Under the pieces are notes generated by a model that was not told the DNA's origin, ran no database searches, and was given only the letters and a program-made list of their open reading frames with translations. A stretch of 64,000 nucleotides of DNA from NCBI RefSeq assembly GCF_000234665.1, contig NC_018322.1, positions 124,001-188,000 on the forward strand, written 5' to 3'. This document shows positions 1 to 10,518 of the stretch, piece by piece; position 1 is the stretch's first letter; each line of letters begins with the position of its first letter. The position numbers and the translations under genes are program-made. The stretch comes from Leishmania mexicana MHOM/GT/2001/U1103 (lineage: Eukaryota > Euglenozoa > Kinetoplastea > Trypanosomatida > Trypanosomatidae).

Positions 1-169
1 AAAGGCACAAGGCACGAGTTATACTTGGGAAGAGAGAGAGAGAGGAGGCCAGCGGCAATGATGGACGGCAACACGGATGAGGGCAATCACGTCAGCCATA
101 TAGCACAATAGCATAGAGCCGCGTCACGCACGAACAACACAGGGCAGAGATGAAAAAAAACGAGGTACT

Positions 170-453
170 CCCATCATGTGGACGGCACAGACCTGTTCAC
201 AGTCGCAGGTCGCCCCGACGCACCGCCGTCCAGGGCACGACCGCCGACGTCAGCAGGGATGCGTCGCACTCGCCACCCCTCTACGTCGTAGGCACCTGGC
301 CCTGTCACCACCAGAAGTGGTTCGGCATGTGGCAGGGATATAGGAGGGCTGCGTCGGCTTCCCCCCAGACCCACACAGAGAGAGAGTGCAGGGGTCGCTG
401 GGGCCCTGAGATGCCGCGCGCCGAGGTGTGTGTCCCTCCCCTGTCATGAGGGG
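170..453 (+). mobile_element. SIDER-like retroposon copy, partial
   Basis: About 284 bp almost identical to the second half of the copy at 22213-22800 and to the inverted copy at 37038-37572. The match starts at CCCATCATGTGG and ends at CTGTCATGAGGG. The other half is missing. The plus sign marks orientation relative to the copy at 22213; which end is the true 5' end of the element is not established. It lies in the spacer downstream of the 705-aa gene. Identification as a SIDER (short interspersed degenerate retroposon) rests on size, dispersal in spacers and known abundance in Leishmania. Confidence 0.75.
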
Positions 454-657
454 CTCAAAGCAAACAGAGGATAACGAAGAAAACGCCACTGTGCAGGTGA
501 TTCAACACATTGGCATGGGGCGCACACGCACTGCTGCACCAGGAACAGAAAACGAGGGTAGGGATAGGGAGCGGCGCAGAAGCCGTCACGGCTGAAGGGG
601 CGAGGACGGCGGCGGTGTGTTCAGCGCATGCGCAGCAGAGAACGCGATGAAGAAACA

Positions 658-674
658 ATATATATATATATATA
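658..674. repeat. TA microsatellite
   Basis: Alternating A and T for 17 bases in otherwise GC-rich spacer, downstream of the 705-aa gene. Confidence 0.9.
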
Positions 675-1140
675 GGGGCAGCGCTTGCGTGCGTCGTCTT
701 GAACAGCCACGACCACCTTTACTACCTCGTGTGTGGTGGGCGGAGGAGGAGAAGGGATAGAGAGACACGCAGGCGAGCGGATCCGTAAACACAAGCAGCC
801 ACGGGCATCTTTGTTGTCTTGCGATGTTTTCAATTTTGGGGGGAGAGGGGGAGTCATTCAGGGATGAGGGCGAGAGTAGAGACCAGCGCCCATATGTGCG
901 TGGCGCCGTGCATCACAGTTGTGTCGCGATGGAAAACAAAAGGGAAGAGACGGGCATCCACCACACATGACCATGATCTTTGTCGCACGGCCCCCAACTA
1001 AAGCAGCGGCAAGACAGTGGGCAACGCAAGACACGCGTGTTGCTCTCCCAAGCCCACGCGCTCTCGCTCGCTCTCCCTCTGGCCTCCCCGCAGCTTAGCT
1101 TCATGCATTCGATTTTTTTTTGGAGTCTGCATCGTCATGC

Positions 1141-3258
1141 CTAGCTGTTGTAGACAACGTGCAGGTATAGCAGCGGCTTCGTCGCTGATCGAACGTCCAC
1201 CTCCGTCATCGCGAACGGCACCAAGACATCCACGCACACTTTCGACACCTCATTTACCGTGATCTGCGCAGCAGTCCACTGCCTGCAAAGTCGCTCCGTC
1301 GGCGCCGCCTGCTGTAGAGTGGACGCCATGTGCTGCATGAAAGCCTTACCTTCCCGCTCAAGTCGGCCCTCCGCTGCAACCGCGTCTGACGCCTCTATCT
1401 CGTTCAGCTGCTGCAGGCGCTGCTCGACGTACGCTGCAACACGCACATTCGCCTCCACCGCGTCCACAGGAAGGTCGATTACCGGCACGCATGGCGGCGC
1501 ACGAGAGCGACCACCCACACCGTTCTCCGCCGCCAAGATAATGGCCGTGCAGGGATGATAGGGTCGATAGACTTCCACCACAAGCTCGCTGAACAGCTTC
1601 AACCCCAGGCTGATCTTCGACTTGGGCGACATGAATGCGTCCAGTGCGGTGCTGCGTGAGGTGGGAGGGAGGCGCTGGTTGCTGCTGAAGGCGCGATTGA
1701 GAACCTCCAGGAAGGTCGTCGGGGCACGCGAAACCTTGAAGGTCATGTTTACGGAGTTCACATCGTCGCCTTGAGGTAACACGAGTGGGTTCGGGGCCGC
1801 AAACTGCCGCAGCAGCGCACGAGCGAGGTGAAACGCCGCCCTCTTTGCATCCTGTGTCGACTCCGGCTGACTTGCCGGGACGTGTGGAGTGACCACCTCC
1901 ACATCGACACTGGTGCTAAAGACCGCCAGCGCCTGGAGGATGAGGTAGAGCTGCTCCAGTGCCTTGCTCTTCCCGTCCTTTCCACCTGGAGAAGACATCG
2001 ACGACGAAGGAGTCGCGGTACATCTTCCGCTCGGCGCCCCGTCAGTTTCCACGAGGCCCTGATGCACAGCAATGCGATACAGCGCTTCAACAAACCGCAG
2101 ACCTATTGCCGTGTAGTTGGCGGCCAAGTCACCGTCGCCGAGAACGTCACCAATGCGGCGCGCCAGCGGCGTGAGCACGTGCTGAATCACGTAGTCGCGC
2201 TGCGCCGGGTCATCCATTAAGCGAAGCAGCGGCGCCAGTGCCGAGACGTGCAGCGGCACACTCACCGTCGCCTCAATCTCCAAAAGGGTGCACGAAGCGC
2301 CAGTGGAGTTGACGGCGACTTGCTGCATGGGCCGCACCTGCACGCTTGGCTCAACCATGTGTAGAAGGACTTCGATGGCTGTAGAGAGCTCAGTGTTCGG
2401 GTTGGCGCCGGTGCTCCACGGAGCAGAGACACTGGCGGTGTTGCAAAGCCCCGCCACCGTCTCTGCCAAGAAGGCCTGCAGACTGCTGGTCATCTGCGAA
2501 CACGCAGTTGCCGCATCCGCTAGCGGCTGTCCTGTCTGCGCTGATTGCACGCGCACAAGCGCCGTGGTGCGCATGATGACGAGCTGGTTCTCGGTGTCCA
2601 TCCGGTCCGCTATGCTGCGCTCCTGCTGAAGGGAGATGGCGACGTGGTGGTAGTGCTTGTTCGGAATCGCTCGAAGGTTGGGGGCTGCGGCGAAGCCGGC
2701 CTCTTTGCTGTCGTAGCGGTACGGCGTCCACGCCGGCAGCTGCGCCTGTCGAGCGGCGCAGGAAGCACAGCTGCTCAGATGCTTCCGTGCCCACTGTCGC
2801 ACGCCACGCACATCATTGGGGAACAGTACGAGGAGGCCCGTAGTGCGCACAGCAGAGGAGTTACTGCTTAAGAGGGCGGACACGCGTCCGGGTCCGTACG
2901 GCGTGAGCGCTTCCAGTGCGGCGTTCTCGAGCTTCTGGAGAACGGAGGTGGCGACGGGCATCTCTGGATCTTCCAGCTTCGCCTGCAAGCTGTACAAGAA
3001 GCCGTCAAGCAGGTCCGAGCCGGTATTGAACGTCATGTGCTGTGTGCGACCGGCGACTTGAGCAGCCATGCATTCGCCCTTCGCCACTCGAAGCTCCGTG
3101 ACACGGGTGATGAGGTCTGTGAAGGCCTCCTGCTGCTCCGCCAGCACTGCCTGGAAGGTGCGTGTTTGCTCCTGCAGCTGCGCCATGGTCGCTGCGTGAG
3201 CGTCTTGCTCCGCCTCCAGCTGCCGCCGCAGCTCTTCCACACTCGCGGGCGCGCTCAT
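1141..3258 (-). CDS. Conserved hypothetical protein, 705 aa, N-terminal coiled coil
   Basis: I do not recognise a family and assign no function. The first 60 or so residues are rich in Glu, Gln and Ala with heptad-like spacing, which suggests a short coiled coil. The rest looks globular and mostly helical. A Ser/Gly-rich break lies near residues 415-430 (SSSMSSPGGKDGKSK), and a CASCAA cysteine pair near residue 165 is too isolated to call a metal site. There is no signal peptide or membrane segment. The start is an ATG at 3256-3258. A plausible splice acceptor lies about 22 nt upstream (3280-3281), directly after a pyrimidine tract on the coding strand, which supports this start. It is the last gene of the window in transcription order, and the SIDER-like repeat at 170-453 lies in its downstream spacer. 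That the frame is a real gene is clear from its length and even amino-acid composition; only its role is unknown. Confidence 0.85.
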   Translation of the reverse strand: MSAPASVEELRRQLEAEQDAHAATMAQLQEQTRTFQAVLAEQQEAFTDLITRVTELRVAKGECMAAQVAGRTQHMTFNTGSDLLDGFLYSLQAKLEDPEMPVATSVLQKLENAALEALTPYGPGRVSALLSSNSSAVRTTGLLVLFPNDVRGVRQWARKHLSSCASCAARQAQLPAWTPYRYDSKEAGFAAAPNLRAIPNKHYHHVAISLQQERSIADRMDTENQLVIMRTTALVRVQSAQTGQPLADAATACSQMTSSLQAFLAETVAGLCNTASVSAPWSTGANPNTELSTAIEVLLHMVEPSVQVRPMQQVAVNSTGASCTLLEIEATVSVPLHVSALAPLLRLMDDPAQRDYVIQHVLTPLARRIGDVLGDGDLAANYTAIGLRFVEALYRIAVHQGLVETDGAPSGRCTATPSSSMSSPGGKDGKSKALEQLYLILQALAVFSTSVDVEVVTPHVPASQPESTQDAKRAAFHLARALLRQFAAPNPLVLPQGDDVNSVNMTFKVSRAPTTFLEVLNRAFSSNQRLPPTSRSTALDAFMSPKSKISLGLKLFSELVVEVYRPYHPCTAIILAAENGVGGRSRAPPCVPVIDLPVDAVEANVRVAAYVEQRLQQLNEIEASDAVAAEGRLEREGKAFMQHMASTLQQAAPTERLCRQWTAAQITVNEVSKVCVDVLVPFAMTEVDVRSATKPLLYLHVVYNS

Positions 3259-3279
3259 TGCCAGCGATCACGGACACAA

Positions 3280-3315
3280 CTGCGAGAGCGAGAAAGAGCG
3301 CGAAGAAGGAAAAGT
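3280..3315 (-). promoter_or_regulatory. Candidate spliced-leader acceptor, 705-aa gene
   Basis: On the coding strand a pyrimidine-rich tract (complement of 3282-3315) is followed by the first AG at 3280-3281, 22 nt before the ATG. Confidence 0.45.
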
Positions 3316-4069
3316 GGCTAATCGGAATGTATGTCGACGGTGAAAGGGAAGTTGCGAGGGAGCGGGCGTGTGTGCCTTTCTCTGCAGGCAACCGTGGAGA
3401 CTAGTGGTGGAGAGAGAGAGACAATGACAGCGTGCCCTCGCCGGCCTACAGGCAGAACCGCAAGAGGGAGATACACACACACACACAAGTTCGAGCGAAA
3501 AAAAAGAGAGAGAGCTAAAGACTAAAATGCAGGAACGGCATCAGTGCTGCTGCCGCCACCCACCCATTCCATGAACCTTGGCATGGGTCAGAGCACCAAA
3601 AGAAAACGCCAAGAGAAGGGACATGAAATACGAAGGATGAAGTCTGAGTGTCCTCCAACGACTTTGCGCGCACGCGCTGGAAGGCACTGCGCTGATGCCG
3701 ACAGACCAAAGCTAGGAAAGGGAGGAAGCCTCCGGAGGTTCCGATGAGTCAACGACTCAGACCTGTGTTGGGGGAAGAGGGGGAGGGGGGAATGGCGATG
3801 CCATCTCTGCTCTCCGCACTGGTGCGTGCGAGTGGCCGCATAGCCACACGCATTCCAGCGCGTGGGCGCGCGTCTGTCTTTCTTTGCGTCTTGTGTATGC
3901 TCGGTTGCACTCCCCTCACCGCGGTTGTCACGACGGTCGCACATGGCGCGAGAGGAGTCAAAGGCGGCCACACCACAGAAGGGAAGAGGAAGGAGAGCTG
4001 AAGCACCAGCATGGTGCTGGATGGCGTGGCGGATGCAGATGGGAGAAGTCGCAGTTAGAAAATTACGGT

Positions 4070-4089
4070 TGTGTGTGTGTGTGTGTGTG
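4070..4089. repeat. GT/CA microsatellite
   Basis: Ten GT units on the plus strand (CA on the coding strand) in the spacer between the kinase and the 705-aa gene. Similar but shorter runs recur near 6870, 8770, 9190 and 41530. Confidence 0.9.
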
Positions 4090-4744
4090 GCACAGGTAGG
4101 GACGTCAGCGTCAGGTGGAAAAATCGCTAAACAGCAGCAGCGGAAAGGGAGGGGGAGGGGGGGCGCATAACCAAAAAAAAAAACAAGTAGGCAACAGAGA
4201 GAATATACACGCCTGCACTCAGCCACCAGTACACCACCAACCTACCCCACCCCACACCACACACACACACGCACACCGCCTCTGGAGTCACGTGCCGTAG
4301 ACACGCCAACCTATAGCAGCATGGGGACGTGAGGGAACCAAGACACACAAGATGAGTTGAGATGCAGAAAGAGAACATCGTCATCGTCATCGAATGAGGG
4401 GCAAGTAGGACGCAGGCACGCAACGCCAACGGCAACCACATCACCAACACGTTAGAAAAACAAAAATGAGAGTGTGAAGAATCGATAGCGCCGGCACCAC
4501 CAAAAAGCACATAAAGAGAGAGGGAGATGGGGTGGGCACAGGTGGTGGTGGTGCAGCGCCCCTAGCAGCACTCGGGAAGCCTGTATGCGTGTCGGCGCGT
4601 GTGTGCCGGACAGGAAGTGCTTGATATACGTTCACTATGGCACAGAAATGTATGGGGAGAGGAGGCAGAGAGAGAGACGCCGTCCATGGGGCGTGGCTGG
4701 AAGGACGACGGTGCAGGAGACACACTTTTATTTCGGCACACCTG

Positions 4745-5758
4745 TTATAGGTGAACGGCGATCTTCTTCCTCCAATATCGCTCGAAGGCAACCTCCGTTT
4801 CTTTGAGCCCCTCCTCCAGGCTCACCTGCGTCGTGTCGAAGACTTCAATGTCACCCTTGTAAGGCAGGTGACGCAGTTTGAGCAGCTTCCGCTCCACATC
4901 AAGCTGGCTGGTCACTCGCCGCTCGGCGTCTTCGCGGCTGATCTGGTTGCGCATCATAACGCGATCCACCGCCGTTGCGGGGGTGCAGTGCGTCATCCAG
5001 AGGTCGGTGGTCAGTTCCAGTACCTCCGTCATCTCACAGAGCAAGGCCGCCTCCACAATAACCAACCCGACGGCCGGTGCTGCCAAGACGGCGGCATCAG
5101 GCGACGTCGAAGGTGACGAGGACGGCGGCGACGCAACCGTTGGCGTCTTTGTGGCAGAGAACAAAGTCCCAGCCGACCTCATGAGAGGCGGATAGGCTAC
5201 TTTGAGGCTCGCACACACCTTGGCGTATTCATCTTTGATGGCGGCGGTGATGTAGGGCCAGCAGATCGTGTTCAGCTCCTGCAGCTTGCGCTCCTCAGCA
5301 AACACAATTTGGCCCAGCACACGGCGATCAATAAGGGGCTCCGCCTTTTCTGGCCCCCCGGGGCCCACACCTCGACGGGCCCCCTCCTGTGCTCGTTGGG
5401 TCAGGGACCCTGCCTGTTGGCTCGCTCCTGTAGCCGGAGCCGGCGCGGACAGGATAGCGGTGCCGAAGTGCTGCAACAATTCGTAGTAGCATGGCTTGCC
5501 AGGCTCGTAGATGTGGTGACCGACAAGGTCTGCGTTGATGTAGTGCACCGCTAGCGCCGCGGAAGGCGGGATAGCTTGCGGGGGCATCGCTCTATCACTG
5601 CCGAGGGCTGCCGAGGGAGTTGCACTATTCGTCCCTGAGCTTTTGGCAGCAGCAATCGACTGCTGCCAGTTCTCCGCCACCTTCACCAGGTGCTTGCAGC
5701 GGGAAGTCTTGCCGCTTGCAATAGTGCCGGTGAAGCCAATCGTGCGAATGGTCTTCAT
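4745..5758 (-). CDS. Dephospho-CoA kinase
   Basis: Catalyses the last step of coenzyme A synthesis, ATP-dependent phosphorylation of the 3'-hydroxyl of dephospho-CoA. The P-loop is at residues 11-18 (GTIASGKT), followed by an INADLVGHHIYEPG segment typical of the dephospho-CoA binding region. The C-terminal half (LVIVEAALLCE, then a CTPATAVDRVMMRN segment and QISREDAERRV) follows the core/LID order of the CoaE family. At 337 aa it is much longer than the roughly 200 aa bacterial enzyme; the excess is Ala/Ser/Pro-rich sequence inserted around residues 40-65, 110-135 and 195-225. No phosphopantetheine adenylyltransferase domain is fused to it, unlike the bifunctional animal protein. The frame stays open for 80 codons upstream, but that part is low-complexity and a pyrimidine tract with AG at 5820-5821 falls inside it. 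I therefore start at the ATG at 5758, just before the P-loop. Confidence 0.88.
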   Translation of the reverse strand: MKTIRTIGFTGTIASGKTSRCKHLVKVAENWQQSIAAAKSSGTNSATPSAALGSDRAMPPQAIPPSAALAVHYINADLVGHHIYEPGKPCYYELLQHFGTAILSAPAPATGASQQAGSLTQRAQEGARRGVGPGGPEKAEPLIDRRVLGQIVFAEERKLQELNTICWPYITAAIKDEYAKVCASLKVAYPPLMRSAGTLFSATKTPTVASPPSSSPSTSPDAAVLAAPAVGLVIVEAALLCEMTEVLELTTDLWMTHCTPATAVDRVMMRNQISREDAERRVTSQLDVERKLLKLRHLPYKGDIEVFDTTQVSLEEGLKETEVAFERYWRKKIAVHL

Positions 5759-7514
5759 CGTCACGGCACACTCCCTCTCTGTCTGTGTGTGTGGGGGGTG
5801 GAGGGCCTCCTCAGAGGGACTGGGTGGAAGAAGGGCGAAGAGAACACTGCGTGCGGCTTTCCCGTGTGTATGGACGCAGCCGCGTTCTTTTTTTGGAGGG
5901 GGGATGGAGTCACGAAGCGAAGCAGCAGGGGGAGGGGGGGGGGCGTGCCCGAAGAGTGCCGTCTTTCTCCGTTCCTTCACTGGCGCCTCACTTATCACTG
6001 CGCGAGTGGCCGTTGGCGGGTGAAGGTGCGGGCCTGTTGTGGAAAAGGGGTGTTCGTTGAAGGTGCGCCGCTTCTTTCAAATGTAACAGCCCCCCCCCCC
6101 TTTCATCGGTTGAGGGGAGAAGAGCAGGAGGAGGGGTGACGCTGCTCGTACGCAGCGACGTATCACACGCTGTGCAGAAGGAGCGGACAAGTGGTGAGGT
6201 GAGGCACGGATGCGCGGAAAACAGAAGAGGGTTCAAGAGAAGTGGTGAAGTGAAAGGATCGCATCCAAAGGAAACACAAAAAAAAAGCGAGGAAGACTTG
6301 AGTCATCGGACGAGCGGTTTCTGATCCGTTGCGACGACCACTGCGGCAAGCCTTTCCCATGAAGCCCACAGAGAAGACACCGGGATCGGGGTGCGTTGGT
6401 GCTGCGGGTTGCACTTGGAATGACAAAGCCGTCAAGACCATCCGCGCAGCCCTGGCAACGCAGAGCGGGCGCACGAGAGAAACAGTCCGCGAAAGACGAG
6501 CACGGAGAGAGGGAGGGAGAGGGACAAGAATGGAGGGGGCGCTGATACAACAAAAGAATAGGAATAGCAGTGGCGCACCACCGCTCTGCATCGACGGGTC
6601 GATACACTCTCCCCCTCACACGCACACACAGCCCCCCCCCATACCCCCAACGACGCGCATGTGCGCGACTGTGCAGACGCCCCCCGCACGTCCTCTTCCG
6701 TTTGGTTTTTTGGTTTCATCACGTGAGCTCTTTGCTTCGCCGCATTGTGGTTACTCATATATTAAGCACGTGCTGGATGCCTTTACGCTGCTATCCTTAC
6801 GTTATTCGATGATCGCCGCCGTTCCCCCACAGCAATTTTTTTTTCTTCGCCGTCCTTCCTTTGTGCACATGACACACACACACATACACACAGGCACACG
6901 TATACGTACACGAGAACAGAACGACCGACCATCCTTCCTCGCCGTCGAGCTCGACCTGTCCTTGGTCACTTTCCCGTGTCGCATCACAGGGAAGCGAAGG
7001 CCACGCCGGATGAAGAGACGCGGAACAACAAGAAGCGGCGTCGCACCATGCCGCACACAAAACGTCACCACAGCACGGGGTGGGACACACAAGCACACAT
7101 CATCGCACATGACCTTATTGAGAGCCAGAGAAAGAGGGAGAGAGAGAGAGGGGGGGCGCAGACGGCCAGACGTGCAACGCTGAGCCAGAGACCAGAGGAG
7201 GGCGAGTATCAAGAAACAAAGAAGCGGAAGCACGAAGCACAAGCGCACACGCACCGTTAGTGAAAAAAAAGAGGCCAAAGGGAAAGAAAAAGGAGCTCAG
7301 GAGCGAGAAGGCACGAAGGCGCGCCCGCCGCCGTCAACACCGTCACCACCGCCCATGTGGGCACACGAATGGTAGAGTGAGGCAAGAGACACACAATGAA
7401 AACCAAAAGGAGGTGCAACGGCGAAAAGGCAGGAAAGGCCCGAGTCCTTCATGCCGCACATCCGCGCATCACACATCCAGAGACAGAAGCGTCCCCTTGT
7501 CGTGCAGCAGGTAC
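5759..7514. other. Spacer, G3BP-like gene to kinase
   Basis: Contains an 11-base C run at 6090-6100, a CA run near 6871-6895 and a GA run at 7136-7151. A plus-strand 284-codon frame (6329-7183) is antisense, His/Thr/Arg-rich and not accepted. Confidence 0.7.
5820..5845 (-). promoter_or_regulatory. Candidate spliced-leader acceptor, dephospho-CoA kinase gene
   Basis: Pyrimidine tract complementary to 5822-5845, then AG at 5820-5821, about 60 nt before the chosen ATG. It lies inside the long upstream open frame and argues against that longer protein. Confidence 0.4.
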
Positions 7515-8681
7515 TTATGCCTTCACCTCCTTCTTCCGCGACGCCGCAGCGCCCTCCCGCGTCTTTCGAGCCCCAGCAGAGGCCGGCTTCTCACGCACCT
7601 CCTCGATGCGCATCTCCTTGTTCATCTCCGACAGCTTCTCCACGACGCTCCTCACGTGGGTAGCAGCGGCGTCAGCGGGGCGCTCCAGCTGCACAAAGGC
7701 AAACGTGATTGACTCCGGCGCGGCCTCCTTGCCGCGGCGACGCCTCTCGCTCTTGACAATGTTCACAAGCTTCACAGCGGCTACCGGTGTCACTATAGCG
7801 CGCACTTTCTCCTCCGTCGTCGACGCCGGCAGCTCCTTCAGGATGATGTCGTAGTAAACCACCGAGTCGGACGTGCTGTGCGCCTTTTTGCTCGGCTTTG
7901 GCTTGGCAGACGCCGCTGAGGGCGAGGCGGCCTTGTCCTTCTTCGCGCCTTTGCCAGTGTCCTTCTCCCCAGCGCCCTTCACCTTGTCCGTCACACGCAC
8001 CGCCGTGTTGGAAAAGGGGGCTCCCTCGCTCGCTTTGTTGAGGCGCAGCGCTTCTGCGAAACTCGCCGGCTTCTTGTTGGCCGCTGGGGTCTGTGCAGCA
8101 GCCTGGTCCGCCGGAGGGTTGGCGGTGGCGTTAGCGGCAGGCGCGGGGGCTGCCGTCTCACGAGCATCGGCACTCTTGGCAGGCGCCGCAGGGGCCCCAG
8201 CCGGCGTCTCCTCCGCGGCGGCAGCGGTAGCAGCAGCAAGGGCCACCGCGGGCTCCGCGGCCACCTTCAGCACCGGCGCCTCGGCCGCCAACGCCGTCTG
8301 CCCAACAGCCGAGTAGCTCAGCTTATCGCTCGTGATGCCGTACGTGCTCTTTTTCAGCTCACTCAGCTCCACCTCCTGGGTGAAGGACTGCGTCTTGTCG
8401 GCACTGACGAACTGGCCCTTCACTGTGACCTTGATTGCGCCGGAGGTGGTCGGCACGGCCACGACGTCCTCGAGTCTCACTCCCGTCAGGTCCTCAGCGG
8501 TGAGGGATGTGAGCAACGAGGATAGCTCGGCGGCGCCGTTCGCCTTTTTGAAGCGGTGCACAACATGCGCAGAGGGGGCGTAGAGGGCGGCCAACGTCTC
8601 CGGGGTTTTCACGAGTGTGGTGTAGTAGTGCACCGCAAAGCTCGCGCCGATTTTCTGCAGGAGCGTGTCAGACGTACGCAT
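7515..8681 (-). CDS. G3BP-like protein: NTF2-like domain plus RRM
   Basis: The N-terminus (about residues 10-125, from SFAVHYYTTL through KLSYSAVGQ) is an NTF2-like fold. A long Ala/Pro/Lys-rich disordered linker follows (about 130-270), then an RRM-like domain at about 272-352 (YDIILKELP as the RNP2-like strand, ITFAFVQL as the RNP1-like strand) and a basic tail ending in RKKEVKA. NTF2 plus linker plus RRM is the layout of G3BP/Rasputin stress-granule proteins, so a cytoplasmic role in mRNA storage, stability or translation is inferred. In kinetoplastids, where gene control is largely post-transcriptional, such proteins are likely regulators. The start is the ATG at 8681; the 52 codons before it are open but Thr/His/Pro-rich spacer with no domain. 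A classical glycine-rich RGG box is not obvious, which differs from animal G3BP. Confidence 0.82.
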   Translation of the reverse strand: MRTSDTLLQKIGASFAVHYYTTLVKTPETLAALYAPSAHVVHRFKKANGAAELSSLLTSLTAEDLTGVRLEDVVAVPTTSGAIKVTVKGQFVSADKTQSFTQEVELSELKKSTYGITSDKLSYSAVGQTALAAEAPVLKVAAEPAVALAAATAAAAEETPAGAPAAPAKSADARETAAPAPAANATANPPADQAAAQTPAANKKPASFAEALRLNKASEGAPFSNTAVRVTDKVKGAGEKDTGKGAKKDKAASPSAASAKPKPSKKAHSTSDSVVYYDIILKELPASTTEEKVRAIVTPVAAVKLVNIVKSERRRRGKEAAPESITFAFVQLERPADAAATHVRSVVEKLSEMNKEMRIEEVREKPASAGARKTREGAAASRKKEVKA

Positions 8682-10209
8682 CGTCGCTGTTCGAGAATGT
8701 AAAGTGGAGAAGGAGAGGTGATGGAGGAGGGATGGGATGGGCGCTGAGAAAGGAAAAAAGGGGCACGTATGTGTGTATGTGTATGTGTGTGTGTGTGGAG
8801 AGAGACGTGCGTGGGATAGCGATTCAAGGCGCACCAAACAGCAACGTACGCTCGCTCTTTCTCGTTGTGAACAGGGCTTAGTTAGAGGTGGGGGAGGGAT
8901 GCAGGTTTAGTTGTTAAGCAGAGTGAGGCCAGCTGAAGACCGACAGGACCAACTGCACGCTTCGTGACACACCGGGAGGAAGAGGAGAAGGAGGAGGAGG
9001 GGTGGTGAACGACGAGACCTTGTCGTGTGTGTAAAGATCTTCCGCAGTGTCTGTATGTGCGCTTCAGCGATGCCGTCGCGATGGCAGTGATACTGGCCTG
9101 TTAGAGGATTAGAGAAGACTTACGAAATACGAAGAGAGAGAGGGATGCAGTACCTGCTGAAGCGAGAACAAAATCGGTGCGTGCGTACACGTGTGTGTGT
9201 GTGTGTGTGCCAGCGATGGGGCTGGATGCTCCCGTGTCGAAGGTGTAAGGTCGTGTGCGGGCGCGTGTGCGGAGGTGGACGGACATTTGTGGATGTTGTG
9301 GCGGAACCATGCAAAACACACAACCAAGAACAACGAGCCGGAGGCACGCGCAGCCGCAGCAGCGGGTGAGAAAATGAGGGAGGACAAGGCAGAGGAGAAG
9401 GGATGAAGACAGAGGGACAAGGAAGAGCTGAGGCGATCTGTGCGCGCCCACATAAACGTTCCCGTCACCAGCAACCACACACGCTCCCTGCCGCCGCGAG
9501 TGCTGTTGCAGATAAGCTACTGGAGAGCAGCTGATATGCGGCCGCATCTGGAGCGCCACGATAGCCGCATGCATGATCAAGAGATTGAGAGAGGGCTTGC
9601 CCCCTCCTTCTATGCTCTGTGGCCACCATGTGCGTTATGGCGTGCGTGTGCACCCTCTTCAGCGTGTATGAGCGCGACTTGTAGATCGGCAAGAAACAGC
9701 CAAGCCCTGCCAAGCACCGGTGCACGTCCGATATGGAGGGAGAGGTCGAGGGGAGGGGGCAGACAAAACATGCGGCGAAACAAGAAGAGCGGTGTGTCGA
9801 CAACAAACGTAGACGTCCCACGTCCCTTTCCTTCTCCAAGCGCGAAACCTCACAATGCACACGTGCGCGCCACCACCCGCGCCTCCAACGCTCTTGCCCA
9901 ATGCGTCCCTCCGCAAGCGAGCCAGCGACCCCCCTACTCCTCCTCCTTCACAACAGCACGCATCTAGGGGGAAGAAGCGCAGCAGCGAGCATCACGCATC
10001 GACGGTAGCACGCAGCGCTGAGCACCCCATCTGAACATCAGCAGCGAGGACATTGTAGAAGAGCATGGAAGTGCGGAGATGACGCGAAGGATACGAAATC
10101 GGGGGTTAAACAAAGGGGGCGTTCCCCTGCACTCTTGCGCCTCTCCATCTCCCCAACATCCCGCCAGCGGTGCCGCTGCCGCACCCATTTGCCCCCCCCC
10201 TTCTGCTTA
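8682..10209. other. Spacer, 102-aa gene to G3BP-like gene
   Basis: GT runs near 8770-8796 and 9190-9208 and a GAG-rich part near 8979-9000. Nothing gene-like seen. Confidence 0.7.
8744..8764 (-). promoter_or_regulatory. Candidate spliced-leader acceptor, G3BP-like gene
   Basis: A T/C tract complementary to 8746-8764 is followed by AG at 8744-8745, 63 nt before the ATG. A second AG at 8687-8688 after another C/T-rich part is an alternative. Confidence 0.35.
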
Positions 10210-10518
10210 TTACGACTTCGAAGCCCACAAGCGCTGAGTGCGCTCCTCGGGCGTCATGCGCAGCTTCGCGTCAAGGAACTGCTGCGCGTCAAGCACCTTC
10301 CAGCTAGAATGCACGCGCTCGCAGCGATCACAGCGGCACGTCACCAACATCCCAGAATACCCGGCGGCGCGGCGCTGCTCGTCGTGGTAATTGCGGCAGT
10401 GCTCATCCGACTTGAAGAGAATGGGGTTAGCGATCGGCTTGTACCCCTGGGCACTACGCTGGATCGCCGAGCAGTTGCCGCACTGCAGGTAGAACTTCTG
10501 GAAGAACCTATTCGACAT
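10210..10518 (-). CDS. Small Cys-rich protein, 102 aa, possible zinc binding
   Basis: A short protein that I cannot place in a named family. It has CGNC at residues 13-16, a lone Cys41, and a CRCDRC cluster at 61-66. A CxxC pair facing a second Cys cluster could form one zinc site. The C-terminal part (DAQQFLDAKLRMTPEERTQRLW) looks helical. The N-terminus (MSNRFFQKFYLQ) is basic and aromatic. The start is the ATG at 10518; a candidate splice acceptor AG at 10551-10552 follows a good pyrimidine tract and rules out the longer frame. Its upstream neighbour in transcription is a second zinc-ribbon protein (11313-12095). A mitochondrial or ribosome-associated role is possible but is only an inference from composition. 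Confidence 0.75.
   Translation of the reverse strand: MSNRFFQKFYLQCGNCSAIQRSAQGYKPIANPILFKSDEHCRNYHDEQRRAAGYSGMLVTCRCDRCERVHSSWKVLDAQQFLDAKLRMTPEERTQRLWASKS

Larger units (their letters stand above)
1..1140. other. Spacer downstream of the 705-aa gene
   Basis: Probable 3' UTR and intergenic sequence. Holds the partial SIDER-like copy (170-453) and the TA tract at 658-674. No gene accepted. Confidence 0.75.
3259..4744. other. Spacer, kinase to 705-aa gene
   Basis: Purine-rich plus strand with a GT microsatellite at 4070-4089 and the splice acceptor candidate near 3280. A 212-codon minus-strand frame at 3588-4226 is Pro/Cys/His-rich spacer and not accepted. Confidence 0.7.

Noticed and set aside
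3588..4226. 212-codon minus-strand frame between the kinase and 705-aa genes
   Set aside because: Low-complexity CA-repeat and pyrimidine-tract translation without a domain.
6329..7183. 284-codon plus-strand frame
   Set aside because: It is antisense to the transcription unit, lies in a spacer and has Thr/His/Arg-rich repeat composition with no domain.
7873..8316. 147-codon plus-strand frame rich in Ala
   Set aside because: It is the shadow of the Ala/Pro-rich linker of the G3BP-like gene on the opposite strand.
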